DNA of 64,000 bases, taken from assembly GCA_963854835.1 (NCBI GenBank), contig OY978528.1, positions 38,693,960 through 38,757,959 of the forward strand, read 5' to 3'. Numbering within the stretch: position 1 is the first letter of the stretch; the number at the start of each line of letters is the position of its first letter. Of this stretch, positions 52,376 through 63,314 are shown in pieces. The DNA is from Megamerina dolium (taxonomy: Eukaryota; Arthropoda; Insecta; Diptera; Megamerinidae). The translations under genes and the position numbers were made by a program. The notes under the pieces are model-generated. The model did no database searches. It had not been told where the DNA came from and saw only the letters and a list, made by a program, of their open reading frames with translations.

Positions 52376-52475
52376 GAAATATAAAGCTTTCTGCAAGAGT
52401 TTCGGGAAATTGTAACGCCAAAAGTGTTCTGCCCGTTTGGAATTAAAATGGGTCAAATTTAATACGCATAATATG
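52376..52475 (+). mobile_element. Decayed SINE fragment
   Basis: The stretch gtaacgccaaaagtgttctg, then cccgtttggaattaaaatggg and caaatttaatacgcataa, lines up with the SINE segment at 11160-11250 (aagtgttctgccgttcggaa, ccaaatttaagacgcacaac). Matches are patchy. Low-confidence relic. Confidence 0.4.
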
Positions 52476-52639
52476 ATTGATTCCATCCAGCATCAAATAA
52501 TATACAAATTGTGTACGTAAACCACGCAAAAAAACAATTGAGTACGATTTTTTTATTGAAGTGTTTGAAATATTTTTGATCATGGTAACTTGTTTTTCTA
52601 TCGAATTCGAATTTTTATTTCGAATTCTATTGAAAGGAA

Positions 52640-52860
52640 TGTTCAAAATTGAATGTAAAAGCCGTAAAAGCACAAACACACCTCTCGGGCATCTACAACA
52701 GGTGATTACTGAACAATTGATCGAAGTTCATGATATTGCAATGGCCGATCCAAAAATTAGTTGAATTAGGGAGTTGGTTGCAATTTTGCATAACGCTTTG
52801 AATATGAAGAAGCTTACTGCAAAATGGATTCCACATTATCCGTTCTTGCAAGGCAATACA
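52640..52860 (+). mobile_element. Decayed mariner transposase fragment
   Basis: Read with one stop, VITEQLIEVHDIAMADPKIS and IRELVAILHNALNMKKLTAKW match the second helix-turn-helix and linker of mariner transposases (usual form ...IHDMVMDDRRVKVREIAEAV...LHEELGMRKLSARWVPR). The copy is broken and partial. Confidence 0.65.
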
Positions 52861-52869
52861 TCAGCTCAA

Positions 52870-53230
52870 AAATCATTAGTTAATGAAAAATGGTGCGAAT
52901 TGTCTCCCCATCTACTGCATTCATCAGATTTGCAGTTAATATCTGTTCCCAAATTTGGAATGATGGTTCCCAGGAAAAAATATTTGAAACAACGAAAGAA
53001 CCATGGACGCATCAAGTGCATTCTTAGCGAGGTCGTATTTTGCTAAAAGCAGAAATGTGCAGATTTTGCATTGAGGATGAAGAAACATTCACACACTGAA
53101 TTCTAGAATGCGCAGGCTTAACTATAATAAGAAGAACTGGATGCAATCGAAGTAAGAACAATAAGGAAGTTCATTGATTCAAGAGTTTGGCTCAATAGTT
53201 CAGATATGGACGCAATACTTCTGTCTGAGA
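52870..53230 (+). mobile_element. Decayed 3' part of a non-LTR retrotransposon
   Basis: Around 53050-53140 the plus strand reads MCRFCIEDEETFTH, a stop, then ILECAGLTIIRR. This matches the C-terminal CCHC-like ending (CxxCxxxxETxxHxLxxC) of RNase H-bearing LINE polyproteins. The upstream 180 bp are plausibly the preceding segment. Broken by stops. Confidence 0.5.
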
Positions 53231-56200
53231 ATGCGCCAACTCCATTAATATTATTAAGACTTATATTTAACAATAGGCAGACATTAAACACTTTAACCAT
53301 ACTTTCCTGTTGACAGAAGGACCGCTTTTTCGACACGTTCGAATCGTTAATATAACCATATTCAGACAAAAGAGTGTTTGCTATCCTAATGAATGCTAAG
53401 ACAATCTAAATCAAAGGGACGTAGGTTCTTTTCATTTACCGGCTACCGGACTACCGGCCTTCGACCACGATCGAATCAAATTTGGACGCTACGTTTCGTT
53501 AAAGCATTCTCACTGTAAGTCGCACAAAATTTGTGACACATTTTTATCCCGATTTCGCCTTTTTATAGTAAAAAAAAAAACCATCACATAACGTGTTTCT
53601 TCGGAAATTTCACTCATTTTCTAACCAATATAATTTTCCAACATAATTTTTCAATTTTTCATACGAATGGAGAATTACAAAACTGCTTTTACAAAAAATG
53701 TAGCGCCACCCGATATAAGGCCATTATCACCATCTTGTGACAAAAAATTAAAATTCTCTTTATATCACTTTATATCAATATTTGTGTAAGGGAAAAGAAG
53801 AGAAGACAAATTTTCCAGTACGATAGTATGTAGTCAAGCTTTATCGCGCTCTCTTCAAATCACCTTTTTGCAGACGGTTAACATTACACAGAAGGAAAAT
53901 GCCATTTTGATTTTCAGATAAGCAGTACCTCAATTGGATTAGTCAGTGTACGAGTGCACATTCGGAAATGGTAACTCAAAAGTCATAGTACTGCGACCTA
54001 AAGGATCTTTTGTGCTAAAGATGCATAGTCTGCAAAACCCCTTACAGTACACCCTCACTTTTACACTATTTCCCACTGTTTAATAATTCCACTTTTATAA
54101 AGAATGGTCACCTTACTATTACTGCATCCTTTTGTTTAGTAGCAAAACTGTTATAGAGGAAACAAAAGAAAAAAAAAAAAGAACGTCAATTGATGGGAAG
54201 AATGCAATCACCCAGTTAGACGCCAATTTTTTCTTTACATTTAGTTTTTTTTGTTCCTTCTGACTTTACTGCCAGTGCCATTTATGAGAGTGAGAGAGAA
54301 CAGAAAATTGCATTCTTTTTTATACAGAAAATGACAAACAAAAAGAAAACCGTTACATTTATGGATGCCGCCGCTTGCTATATAATTTTTTTTCCATCTT
54401 TCCTCTTTTTTTGTATTTGTATTGTATTTGCAAAACGAATTGTGTTTAAACAACAAACAAAATGATTTTGGCGGGAAGTTTTTCATATGAAATACTATAT
54501 GCATGCACAGACTGATTTGCTTTTTATTATGAATTATTAAATCTTCAATATAAGTACTTTAAATAAATGACATACACAACTGGCATGAATAACGCGTAAC
54601 TTAACTTGCATTATAAACCCTTACATATGTACGTACATATACGTGTATATGAAAAAAAAAACAATTAAATTATATATTTCATTTTTGTCATGTACAGTTT
54701 CGTTTTACACTTACACAACTACGTATGCATACGATTCATACACATATACGCTTAGCACCCTAAAAGGTTTGCGATTGAATAGATCGCACTTAGATATGTA
54801 TGAAAAAAACGGGTAACTGCCAATCGGAAGCCTTCTTATTAGTTTCTAAAGATCCACCCAAAAGTAAATTTTGATTGTTTTATAATTGTGTACACATAAT
54901 ATTTTGGCTCAATAGAACTAAGTATGTACACGCGTATGTAGAAGAATTCATGTTGGCACATCCTCACCAACCAATATCCTCACGTCATAGAACAAAGAAA
55001 CGTAGCAAAGAATTTATTGGTATACTCAAAGAAAGATAAGGGCAGTGAGTGTACGGTAAAACCAACCCCTGTCAGTGTTTCATTTTTTTCCCTCTTACAC
55101 TTAACGTTATATTGTCACACACAATATTAATGGTTCAGCAAAGACAGACTTACTTACTCTCTTATACAAAAGTCAGTGAGTCTATGAAATGGTATACATA
55201 TGTACTCGTAAGTACAATAAATAAATCTAAGGCTGATGACAGAGTGAGCGCTACAAGCGTTGCTATGATATGTCGCTACAACTTGCTACAAAACTCTGCT
55301 TGTGTTTACTTATGTGCTCGCTCAAATGTTGTCAGAGTGAGAGCAGAGCTACAAAATAGTTTCAGTGCTTGGCCGCTATAAAGCTAGTAGTGAAGTGATT
55401 TATAGCAGCGACATATTGAAGTGAGAGAGTAAAAACAGATAGAGAGAGTTCAAATAAAAAATTTGATATGGACAATGTGTGGGTGCATGCGTGCGTTGTT
55501 TTTTAAACGGTTTTTCGCATTGCTTTTTATTTCTCTCTCTCTCAAAAACCACACAATGTAGCACACAATATAGCGCTTACTCTGACACGTCAAAGATTGA
55601 TATAGCAATAGCGGCTGTAGCTTCAAGCATAGCAACGCCTATAGCGCACACTCTGTCATCAGCCTAACATATTTATCCGTATTTAATTTATGTACATATA
55701 TGTACATTAAAACGCCTTAGTTTCCATAAAAAATTATGTTAAGGCTACCAACTAAAAATGAAGCTAAGCAGGTTATATGATCAACTAATTTTAAAATTAA
55801 ACATTCTTATAAGTAAGAGCGATTTCGAAATTCTAAGGATCTGCATTTCAATTCATTTAAAAAAAAATTGTTTTTCACAAAATTGTAGGTGATTCAATGT
55901 AATCGTAGACAAATAAATAAAATGTACGATCATTGTCAAAATATTTTTAATATCCTTATTAGAGGAGGTCACCCGAGTAACGAGCGTTTCTGGAACTTCT
56001 TTCAGGAATGTCTTGAGAGAGAATTGGAAAAGATTTCTCAACAATTGTTTCCATAAGTTTTTTTAATAGTGTTCTCTAATTAATTTGGCTCTGATAGAAA
56101 CTAAATCGGGACCTCCACAAAATGATACTGTCAAACGGTGTGCAAGATCCACTAAACAGCAGTCGCCTGAAATGAAAAACGGAAAAATCGCGTTATTTTG

Positions 56201-56744
56201 AATCTAGTTGCAAAATGACGAACTTTTGAAAAAAATCCCTTTTCACGTACATTTTTGACATTAAAAGGTGTAAAAGAAAAACAAATAGAAAAATTACAAA
56301 TACGAGCTACTTCAATACATTGGCTAATGTAAGGCTCAAGGAAATGTGCGTTTAATACAATGCGATGACAGAAAGTAATAGCCGAAGCCCATAGAATACT
56401 TTATATACGTCAATCCGTCATACACAACTGACAGCTGAGTTAAAATACATGAATTTGTATTAAGTGATGACCAATCACTCCGTGTTATTGAATGTATAAT
56501 AAAAGTGCTATACACATATTTCATTTAAATAAAATACAATTTCATGAAAATCAAACACTAAATGTTTACGTATCGAAAATTGTATAGTACGCTTAAAAAA
56601 AACAAGTGATTTTGTATCCGCTGTGAAACGTATTGATTGGGCCAGCTTACACCGTTTTTTTCGTCGCTGTCAGTTATATGCTTTAACGCAAAGGAACAAA
56701 GTATTCTATGGGCTTCGGCTATAAATTACTTGTAGTTTCCGAGC
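53231..56744. other. Intergenic DNA
   Basis: No recognised gene. A mixture of AT-rich spacer and simple sequence (ga runs near 55430). Confidence 0.4.
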
Positions 56745-57312
56745 TACGAGGGTGGTATGAAAAGCATTCGATCTCAGTATAAAGATGGCAGCATTCGTCA
56801 ACAAAACTTTTCGAATAAGCTTGTGCACCTTTTGAAAGGCACTAAGCAAAATTTCATCAATTTTCGACGAGCAATTGTTGTTTGACAATCATTGAAGTGG
56901 GTCGATGTGAGTGCTTTTGTGAAAGTGGAATAAATCGAGTATTCTCACCTACGCATGGACACTCTGAAATATCATTAGCTAGTGTGAAATTTCAAGAGTA
57001 AGAATTTAAACTTGGCCTGTGGGACGATAAAAGTTCGGAACGTCGGAAAACGATAACCATTGATACGATAACAATGGTCAAGTTCAGTAAATTGTTCGAG
57101 ACAACCTTCGAATGAATGTGAAAGAAATAGAAAATGCTATAAATACGCCTAAAGAATTTATTAGTCGCATATTAGTCGCATTGGATTCCGCGCTTGCTCA
57201 CGTTTAACCACAAATGTTTCGAATGAAGCTCTTCAAAGCTCTGTTGATGCCGTTTAGCTGCAATTAATCAGTGTTTTGCCAGCTATTACTTACTGTAGAT
57301 GTAACTTAGATA

Positions 57313-58901
57313 CAGTGAGCGACAAAAGTCTACATACGGCGACCATTTCGGCTATCTGACATGTCCAAAAGCATAATGAAAAGAAGTAATGATGCAATTT
57401 TGTTTTAAATATGTTTTTATCATTACATAGCAAAAATTATCTTATTTCATTAAAAACTTAACAAGTTATTAACATAAAACGAAAAAAATTCAATGACAAA
57501 AGTCTACATACGGCGCGCATTCCACGCTTCTTTTTTGTTGTGTGTTGCGGCGCAATAACAGGAAAGTACCGCTAGTTACATTTTGCTGTTTTGCTTGGTA
57601 ATAGACATACTTGGATTGCATTTAGTTGTATTTTGGCTGTTTCCAGAAGTTCGTGGTTGTGACAATGGCTTCCCGTAAAGAAATATCAATTGATTTGCGA
57701 AACTTAGTAGTAAAGTATAGAAATGAAAACAAATCGTAAGGTGAAATATCAAGCTTATTAAATTTAACAAAATCAACAGTTCAAACAATATTCAATAACT
57801 ACAAAAAACGAATAGTCTTGAAAATAAACCGCGTAGTGGTCGCCCAAAGAAGCTGAGTCGCAGAGATGTATCGTTCATTTTGAAAGAAGTGGATCAAAAT
57901 CCGAAAGTGGCAGGTACTAAGTTGGCCGCAGAGCTAGCAACTAGGTCAAATACAAATGTGCATCCACGAACAGTTCAAAGAGCCTTGAATAATAATGGGT
58001 TTCACAGCAGAACTCCGCGTAGGAAACCGTATATAAGTGAAAAAAATCGCAAACTTCGTTTGGAATTCGCGCAAAAGCATTTAGACAAGGGAAGTGATTT
58101 CTGGAAACGAGTATTATTTACAGATGAGTCAAAATACAATTTATTTGGAAGTGACGGTAGAGCCAAAATTTGGAGAAAACCAAATACCGCAATTAACCCG
58201 AAACACTTAGTTCCTACGGTGAAACATGGCGGTGGGAGTGTAATGGTTTGGGGCGCTGTCGCTGCATCTGGAGTTGGAAATTTGGTATTTGTGGAGGGTA
58301 ACATGGATCGCTTTCAATATAAATCTATTTTGAAACAAAACTTAAAAGCATCGGTTGATAAACTATGCCTTGGTGAGAGTTGGATCTTCCAACAGGATAG
58401 CGATCCCAAACATACTGCCCACATCGTGAGGGACTGGCTGCTTTACTACGCTCCACGACAACTGTATTCACCTCCTCAAAGCCCAGACTTAAATATTATT
58501 GAACACGTTTGGGAGCTTTTGGAGCGGAAGATACGGAAACAACACATTACTAGTGCCCTAGTACTAAAAGAGAAGCTGCAACAGGAATGGCAACAAATAA
58601 CGGCCCTTGAAATCGAAAATTTAGTCGTTTCAATGCCCCGACGTTTGCAAGCAGTTATAGATGCTCAACCAAATATTAAACGACGACTTATTTTAACTTT
58701 TATTGCCTTATCAAAGTATTTCCTTTTGATTTTCAAATCGTACGTAGACTTTTGTCATTGAATTTTTTTCGTTTTATGTTAATAACTTGTTAAGTTTTTA
58801 ATGAAATAAGATAATTTTTGCTATGTAATAATAAAAACATATTTAAAACAAAATTGCATCATTACTTCTTTTCATTATGCTTTTGGACATGTCGCTCACT
58901 G
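57313..58901 (+). mobile_element. Tc1-family element with long inverted repeats of IR/DR type
   Basis: The element is 1589 bp with ends cagtgagcgac..., flanked by TA (57311-57312, 58902-58903). The left inverted repeat is about 200 bp and contains two identical 21-bp direct repeats starting gacaaaagtctacatacgg, at 57321 and 57495. The right repeat keeps the inner copy (58739-58756, one mismatch) but has lost the outer one through a 37-bp deletion. The arms are otherwise almost identical. It carries a Tc1 transposase with a broken N-terminus and sits inside a mariner relic. Confidence 0.93.
57665..58761 (+). pseudogene. Tc1 transposase, N-terminally disrupted, DDE domain intact
   Basis: The start MASRKEISIDLRNLVVKYRN at 57665 is followed by an in-frame TAA at 57737. 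The frame then changes before NKPRSGRPKKLSRRDV (a GRPRK-like hook), which leads into the long open frame from 57880. The second DNA-binding domain (KVAGTKLAAELATR..., HPRTVQRALNNNGF) and the whole DDE domain follow. Catalytic residues: D in VLFTDESKYNLFG, D in WIFQQDSDPKHTAH, E in SPDLNIIEHVWE, with exactly 34 residues between the last two (DD34E). Only the first helix-turn-helix is damaged. The catalytic half alone would not bind the ends normally. Confidence 0.88.
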
Positions 58902-59200
58902 TACATCATTGTATACCAGAAATAATAAAACACAGTCAAAACAGAGAAGTACGAAGGGGAAACTGGTTTAAAAAAAAATCAACTGTTTCTTGGGCTGGAA
59001 ATATGTTGCTGACTATTTTTTTGGACATCATTAAAAAGGAAAAAAACATTAAAAGAGCGCCAGATCTAGCACCAAGTGATTTCACTAGTACTACTTTCTT
59101 TTTTATGTGGTGGGTAACTTTACATCTTATCGTAATTTTCTCTAATCTCGGTGACATTGTTAGACAGCAATATGGATTGATCTGTAGCTACCCACGCTGA

Positions 59201-61656
59201 AATTAAGGATTTGCTGAAGGATTTTCAAAACCTTAAAAAGTCATCATTGCAAATCAAAGTACCGCAATTAATCAAAATAGATGATTATAGAATACACTAT
59301 TCGGAGCTTTTGGGCGCAACAATGATTTTGAAAGAACTTTCAGGTAGATAAAGATCACTCTAATATTTGTATATATGATCTATGCATATAGAGTATGTTT
59401 GTATACAACTTTGATTGCAACAAAAATCGCAATCGCAAATACTTAAAATGATTTATACAAAAACTCCTATTTCATAGAAGGAATTTTATAATAATTTGTT
59501 GTTGTTTTTTTTTGTCATCTTTCAATTTTCTTCTGCAAACACACAATCATACATACGTACGTGTGTAGGAAAAACATACATGCCTTAGGAACATTGTGAT
59601 GAGAAAACAAATTTACGCAAACGGAGAAAAAAAAACAGCATATACCTACGGGTATGTGCTTTATAAGTTGGTAATGAAATACAGCAAAAACATGTTAGCC
59701 AATATTATTATTGAAACGGCCGCTTTTTAGTCATATTTACGCGTAGAAATGTGTGTGTATAGGTACGTAGGAATATATTTATTGTGACTTGTTATTGTTG
59801 CTACTATTGCTATTGCATTCGCGAATGCGTATACATAGTACATTCTTAAGCATGTGCGATAATTTTTTCTGCTTTGCTTTTGTTTTTGTGATTTTTTAAT
59901 TTCTTTCCCGTGCGTCTCTTCTTTCCGCTTTTCATATAGTGACAATGTGTATTTTAACAACATCAGCATCAGCAGCAGCATCACCATCCACCACCACCGA
60001 GAATAACCATTAACACATAATATGTGCATACATATATCAATACTTATTGGCATATGCGAGTTAGTGCACTGTACGTACAGTGCACTGACGATTGTTGCAT
60101 TGGACATTATTGCCACCGAAGGAATTTTGATCGACAAGAATTTGATCGTTTAAAAACTCCTTAATTTATATCGTCTTCATCGTTATCGTTGATGTCGTTA
60201 TTTTCATATGTACATATATACATAAATACATTCATACATATGCACATATACATATGTATGAGAGAAATACTTTGCGTTTTTCTTCTTGGTTTTTGCTTTC
60301 TGAGCACATGTATTACCACCGGGAGCATCCAATGCTATGGTCAGACAACACTACTGACTAACTTGGAGAATGTTCATCGATTGTTAACCACTTCTTTTTT
60401 CTCTTCATATGGTGATGGTATCCACAGCACAGGTAGGGCTATGGAACCAACTGCTATTGCTGCTAGTAGTACTACTGCAACAACAATCATCCAAAGATCA
60501 TTATACGTACATGTGCCTGTGTGTGTTTATGTGTGTGCAATCATATGTCATTATGGTCACCAAAGAAGTGCTAACTAAAAACGCAACTGCAGTTTTATAA
60601 TTTTATATCCTTTCTTGTTGTATGTATCACCGCCAACAACAACAACAGCAGCAGAATATTTAACAAGCAAACAAACAAACAGTAACATTAGCAACGTTAA
60701 CAACATACAACGTAGTGCAGTAGCAAAAACATTGAAATCAAGAAAATTAACACAGCAGAATAAAAGGACAGGAAAAAAAACAATACTAATAACAACAACA
60801 AAAACAATAAGAACAACAATTCGCAAATTAAATGAAACAAAATGTGGTGCATTATTTGTGTATGAACAACATGTCTCATTTATTTATTGCTGTAAATATA
60901 TTGTATACCATTAAGCTATAATCAACAAACCGACTTGAAGGGTAAATTTTTTCATTGAAAGTTTGAATTCGGAAAACTGTAAATTTGCACAGAGAGTTCT
61001 AAGATAGTTCAACCTTCAAATTCACCAATATCGGACATTTAAAGAATGTTTATATACTTACGTTCCGTATGTCGCTTCAACTTGATCACAAATGTATGCA
61101 ACAATGTTGCAATTGATGAATTTACATATTGTGATTCGCATATCCTTTATTCATTTCATAATTTTGTCTTACAACTATAATCATTTCACAAGTCAAGTCG
61201 AATAAATTCAATAAGCAACCTCACAAGGGTTAATATAAGTATTATATGTATATTTACCTATAAAAAGGCATATCAGGGAGGTTCTTAACTTTTGAATTCA
61301 CTAATTAATTGCTATAGACTTCCTAAAAATAAGCTTTCAATAACTTCGAATTTTGTCTTATGAGGGCTGCTCACTTTAGAAACCTTTATTGTCTTGTATG
61401 CCAAATACAATATTTTTTTTATCGCAAATAAATTGAGTAACTTTCTAATTAACTTACTCTCCATAGAGCAAAGGCCACTCTAATATAATATAGAGTTTTT
61501 TTCCTGTAGCCTATAAATATTATCGCCATGCTTGTAATGAACATAAAGACTGTGAGTTTTATTAGTTTTATCAACGATACGTATTATCATCGTATTACAG
61601 TAGCAATAACAATATCAAAAGTGCTAAACGATATATGTACTACAACTACATACATA
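59201..61656. other. Intergenic DNA
   Basis: Contains a 24-bp perfect palindrome at 60063-60086 and trinucleotide-rich stretches near 59960-60000 and 60640-60800 (caa/aac repeats). These resemble fly 5' UTR or regulatory DNA, but no coding exon could be supported. Confidence 0.4.
60063..60086. repeat. 24-bp perfect palindrome
   Basis: The half-site agtgcactgtac is followed directly by its reverse complement, with no spacer. It could form a hairpin or be a dimer binding site. Confidence 0.9.
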
Positions 61657-63312
61657 CAGTATTGTGCAAAACTTAAGCAACTGGCATAGTGCTCTCATTG
61701 ATTTCAAATTTACTAAAAAATAAAAGCGCTTAGATTGAATGTTTTAATATTTATTTGTTCCTTCATTAAATACATAAAAAACAACAACAACAAAAGTTCG
61801 GTATTCTTACGAAATTAACTGTAAACAACAAAAAACAAATTATACTCATATTTCATCTGTGCAAAACTTAAGCAACTTTTAATATTTTGTGTAGTATCCC
61901 TTATTTTTAATTACTGCAGCACACCTTTTAGGCATAGAAGCTACTAATTTCGTTAAATATGATTTATTTATATTTTCCCATTCAGTTTTGAGGCCTAAAA
62001 ATAGTTCGTCTTTATTTTTAAAGCGCTTTGAGCCCAAGCCTCGTTTTAAAATTGAAAACAAATTTTTAATAGGATTCAAGTCGGGCGATTGTGCCGGCCA
62101 ATCAAGCACTTGAATCTTATTTGACTGTAGCCAATCCGTCACAAACTTCGATGTGTGTTTCGGATCATTGTCGTGCTGAAACACCCATCGAAGTGGCATA
62201 TTCCATTCCGCAAAAGGCAACATTGCAGTTTCTAAGATGTCCTTATACATAAATCTGTCCATTTTGTGGTCAATCCTATGCAACGGACCAAGTCCACTCC
62301 CCGAAGAACACGCCCACACCATGACGTTCCCTCCTCCATGCTTTACAGTCTTTTTACAGTATCGCGGATTGAGGCCTTCACCTTTCGCATGTCGAATTCT
62401 TATTATTCCGTCTGAATTAAATAAATTTATTTTAACTTCATCACTGAACAGTACGCCAAACCACTTTTTTATGGACCAGCCCACGTACTTCTTAGCAAAT
62501 TCAAGTCTGGAAAAAAAATATATGTTGTTGTTTTTGTTTTGAAGGCATTAAACCAAACATACCTTTTTTTTACATGTTTTGGTGTAAGCATTGGTTTCTT
62601 TACCGCTTTGTAGCTTTTTAAACCAACTTTAATCAAATGCCTTCTTACTGTGCTTGAATCGACATTTAAATTAAGAGTATTTACTATATCTTTTGAAGAC
62701 ATGAACGGATTTTTTTTAATCAATTTTTTAATTTGAATAGCTTCCCTATAAGAAATTTTTTGGGGTCTTCCTCCTGAATTTCGATCTGTAACGCTACCAG
62801 TTTTTTCAAATAATCGTATCCATCTTGATATCATAGAGTTGTTGATATTTAATGATTTTGCAATGTCATTCTGTGGTTTTCCTTCCTTAAATAACGATAT
62901 AACCTTCATCTTAAATTGATGACTATAACGGACACGTTGCATTTTGGATTTCAATATGTTTGAAAGAACTGTGCGCTAAGAAAGACTTTTTTGTACTGAG
63001 TTAGATCAATGTTAATGCACAAAGCAGAAAAAACTCCGAAAAAGATCCGTTATTTTCTGAACAAAGAAATATCGAACACCTTTGCACTCCGAGTTGCTTA
63101 AGTTTTGCACAGATGAAATATGAGTATAATTTGTTTTTTGTTGTTTACAGTTAATTTCGTAAGAATACCGAACTTTTGTTGTTGTTGTTTTTTATGTATT
63201 TAATGAAGGAACAAATAAATATTAAAACATTCAATCTAAGCGCTTTTATTTTTTAGTAAATTTGAAATCAATGAGAGCACTATGCCAGTTGCTTAAGTTT
63301 TGCACAATACTG
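61657..63312 (-). mobile_element. Minos-like Tc1-family element with 221-bp inverted repeats
   Basis: The element is 1656 bp, flanked by TA (61655-61656, 63313-63314). Inverted repeats at 61657-61877 and 63092-63312 look identical over all 221 bp. Each repeat begins cagtattgtgcaaaac and contains a 19-bp motif (gtgcaaaacttaagcaact) at both its outer and inner end: 61664, 61859, and in reverse at 63092 and 63287. The spacing is exactly 195 bp on both sides. This IR/DR plan, together with a transposase interrupted by a tiny intron, is like Minos. Perfect arms imply a recent insertion. Confidence 0.95.
61879..62942 (-). CDS. Minos-like Tc1 transposase with one intron, catalytic Glu replaced by Lys
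   Basis: Exon 1 is 62942-62563 and exon 2 is 62506-61879, with a 56-bp intron (gtatgttt ... ttttccag). The product is 335 residues (339 if the upstream Met at 62954 is used), close to Minos. The N-terminus has two helix-turn-helix domains (QRVRYSHQFKMKVISLFKEG, then STVRRHLIKVGLKSYKAVKK) and a GGRPQK hook. The DDE domain shows D in GVLFSDEVKINLF and D in WVFQHDNDPKHTS. At the third position SPDLNPIKNLFSILKR reads Lys (AAA, 62065-62067) where DD34E enzymes have Glu. There are no stops or shifts. It should fold and bind the ends but not cut, unless the base is an assembly error. The stop codon lies 2 bp from the inner end of the inverted repeat. Confidence 0.9.
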
Positions 63313-63314
63313 TA

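Larger units (their letters stand above)
56745..59200 (+). mobile_element. Decayed mariner element split by a Tc1 insertion
   Basis: The left part (56745-57312) contains a plus-strand relic of the N-terminal transposase: KFGLWDDKSS-like and VKRLVRDN-like blocks are recognisable only with frame changes. Linker sequence with ttaaccacaaatgtttcgaa follows. The right part (58902 onward) reads IHHCIPEIIKHSQN, then KKKSTVSWAGNMLLTIFLDI and RAPDLAPSDF, which are the catalytic-domain blocks of a mariner transposase. Bringing the two flanks together at the TA target gives a degraded TVDETWIHHYTPE block. The second catalytic Asp region is deleted. Inactive. Confidence 0.75.

Noticed and set aside
52443..52679. 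Minus-strand 78-codon frame overlapping the SINE and mariner relics
   Set aside because: No homology, and it overlaps decayed repeats read on the other strand.
60189..60600. Overlapping frames near 60.2-60.9 kb with Thr/Ala or Leu/Val runs
   Set aside because: Trinucleotide-rich low-complexity DNA opens several frames at once. No splice sites or motifs single one out.
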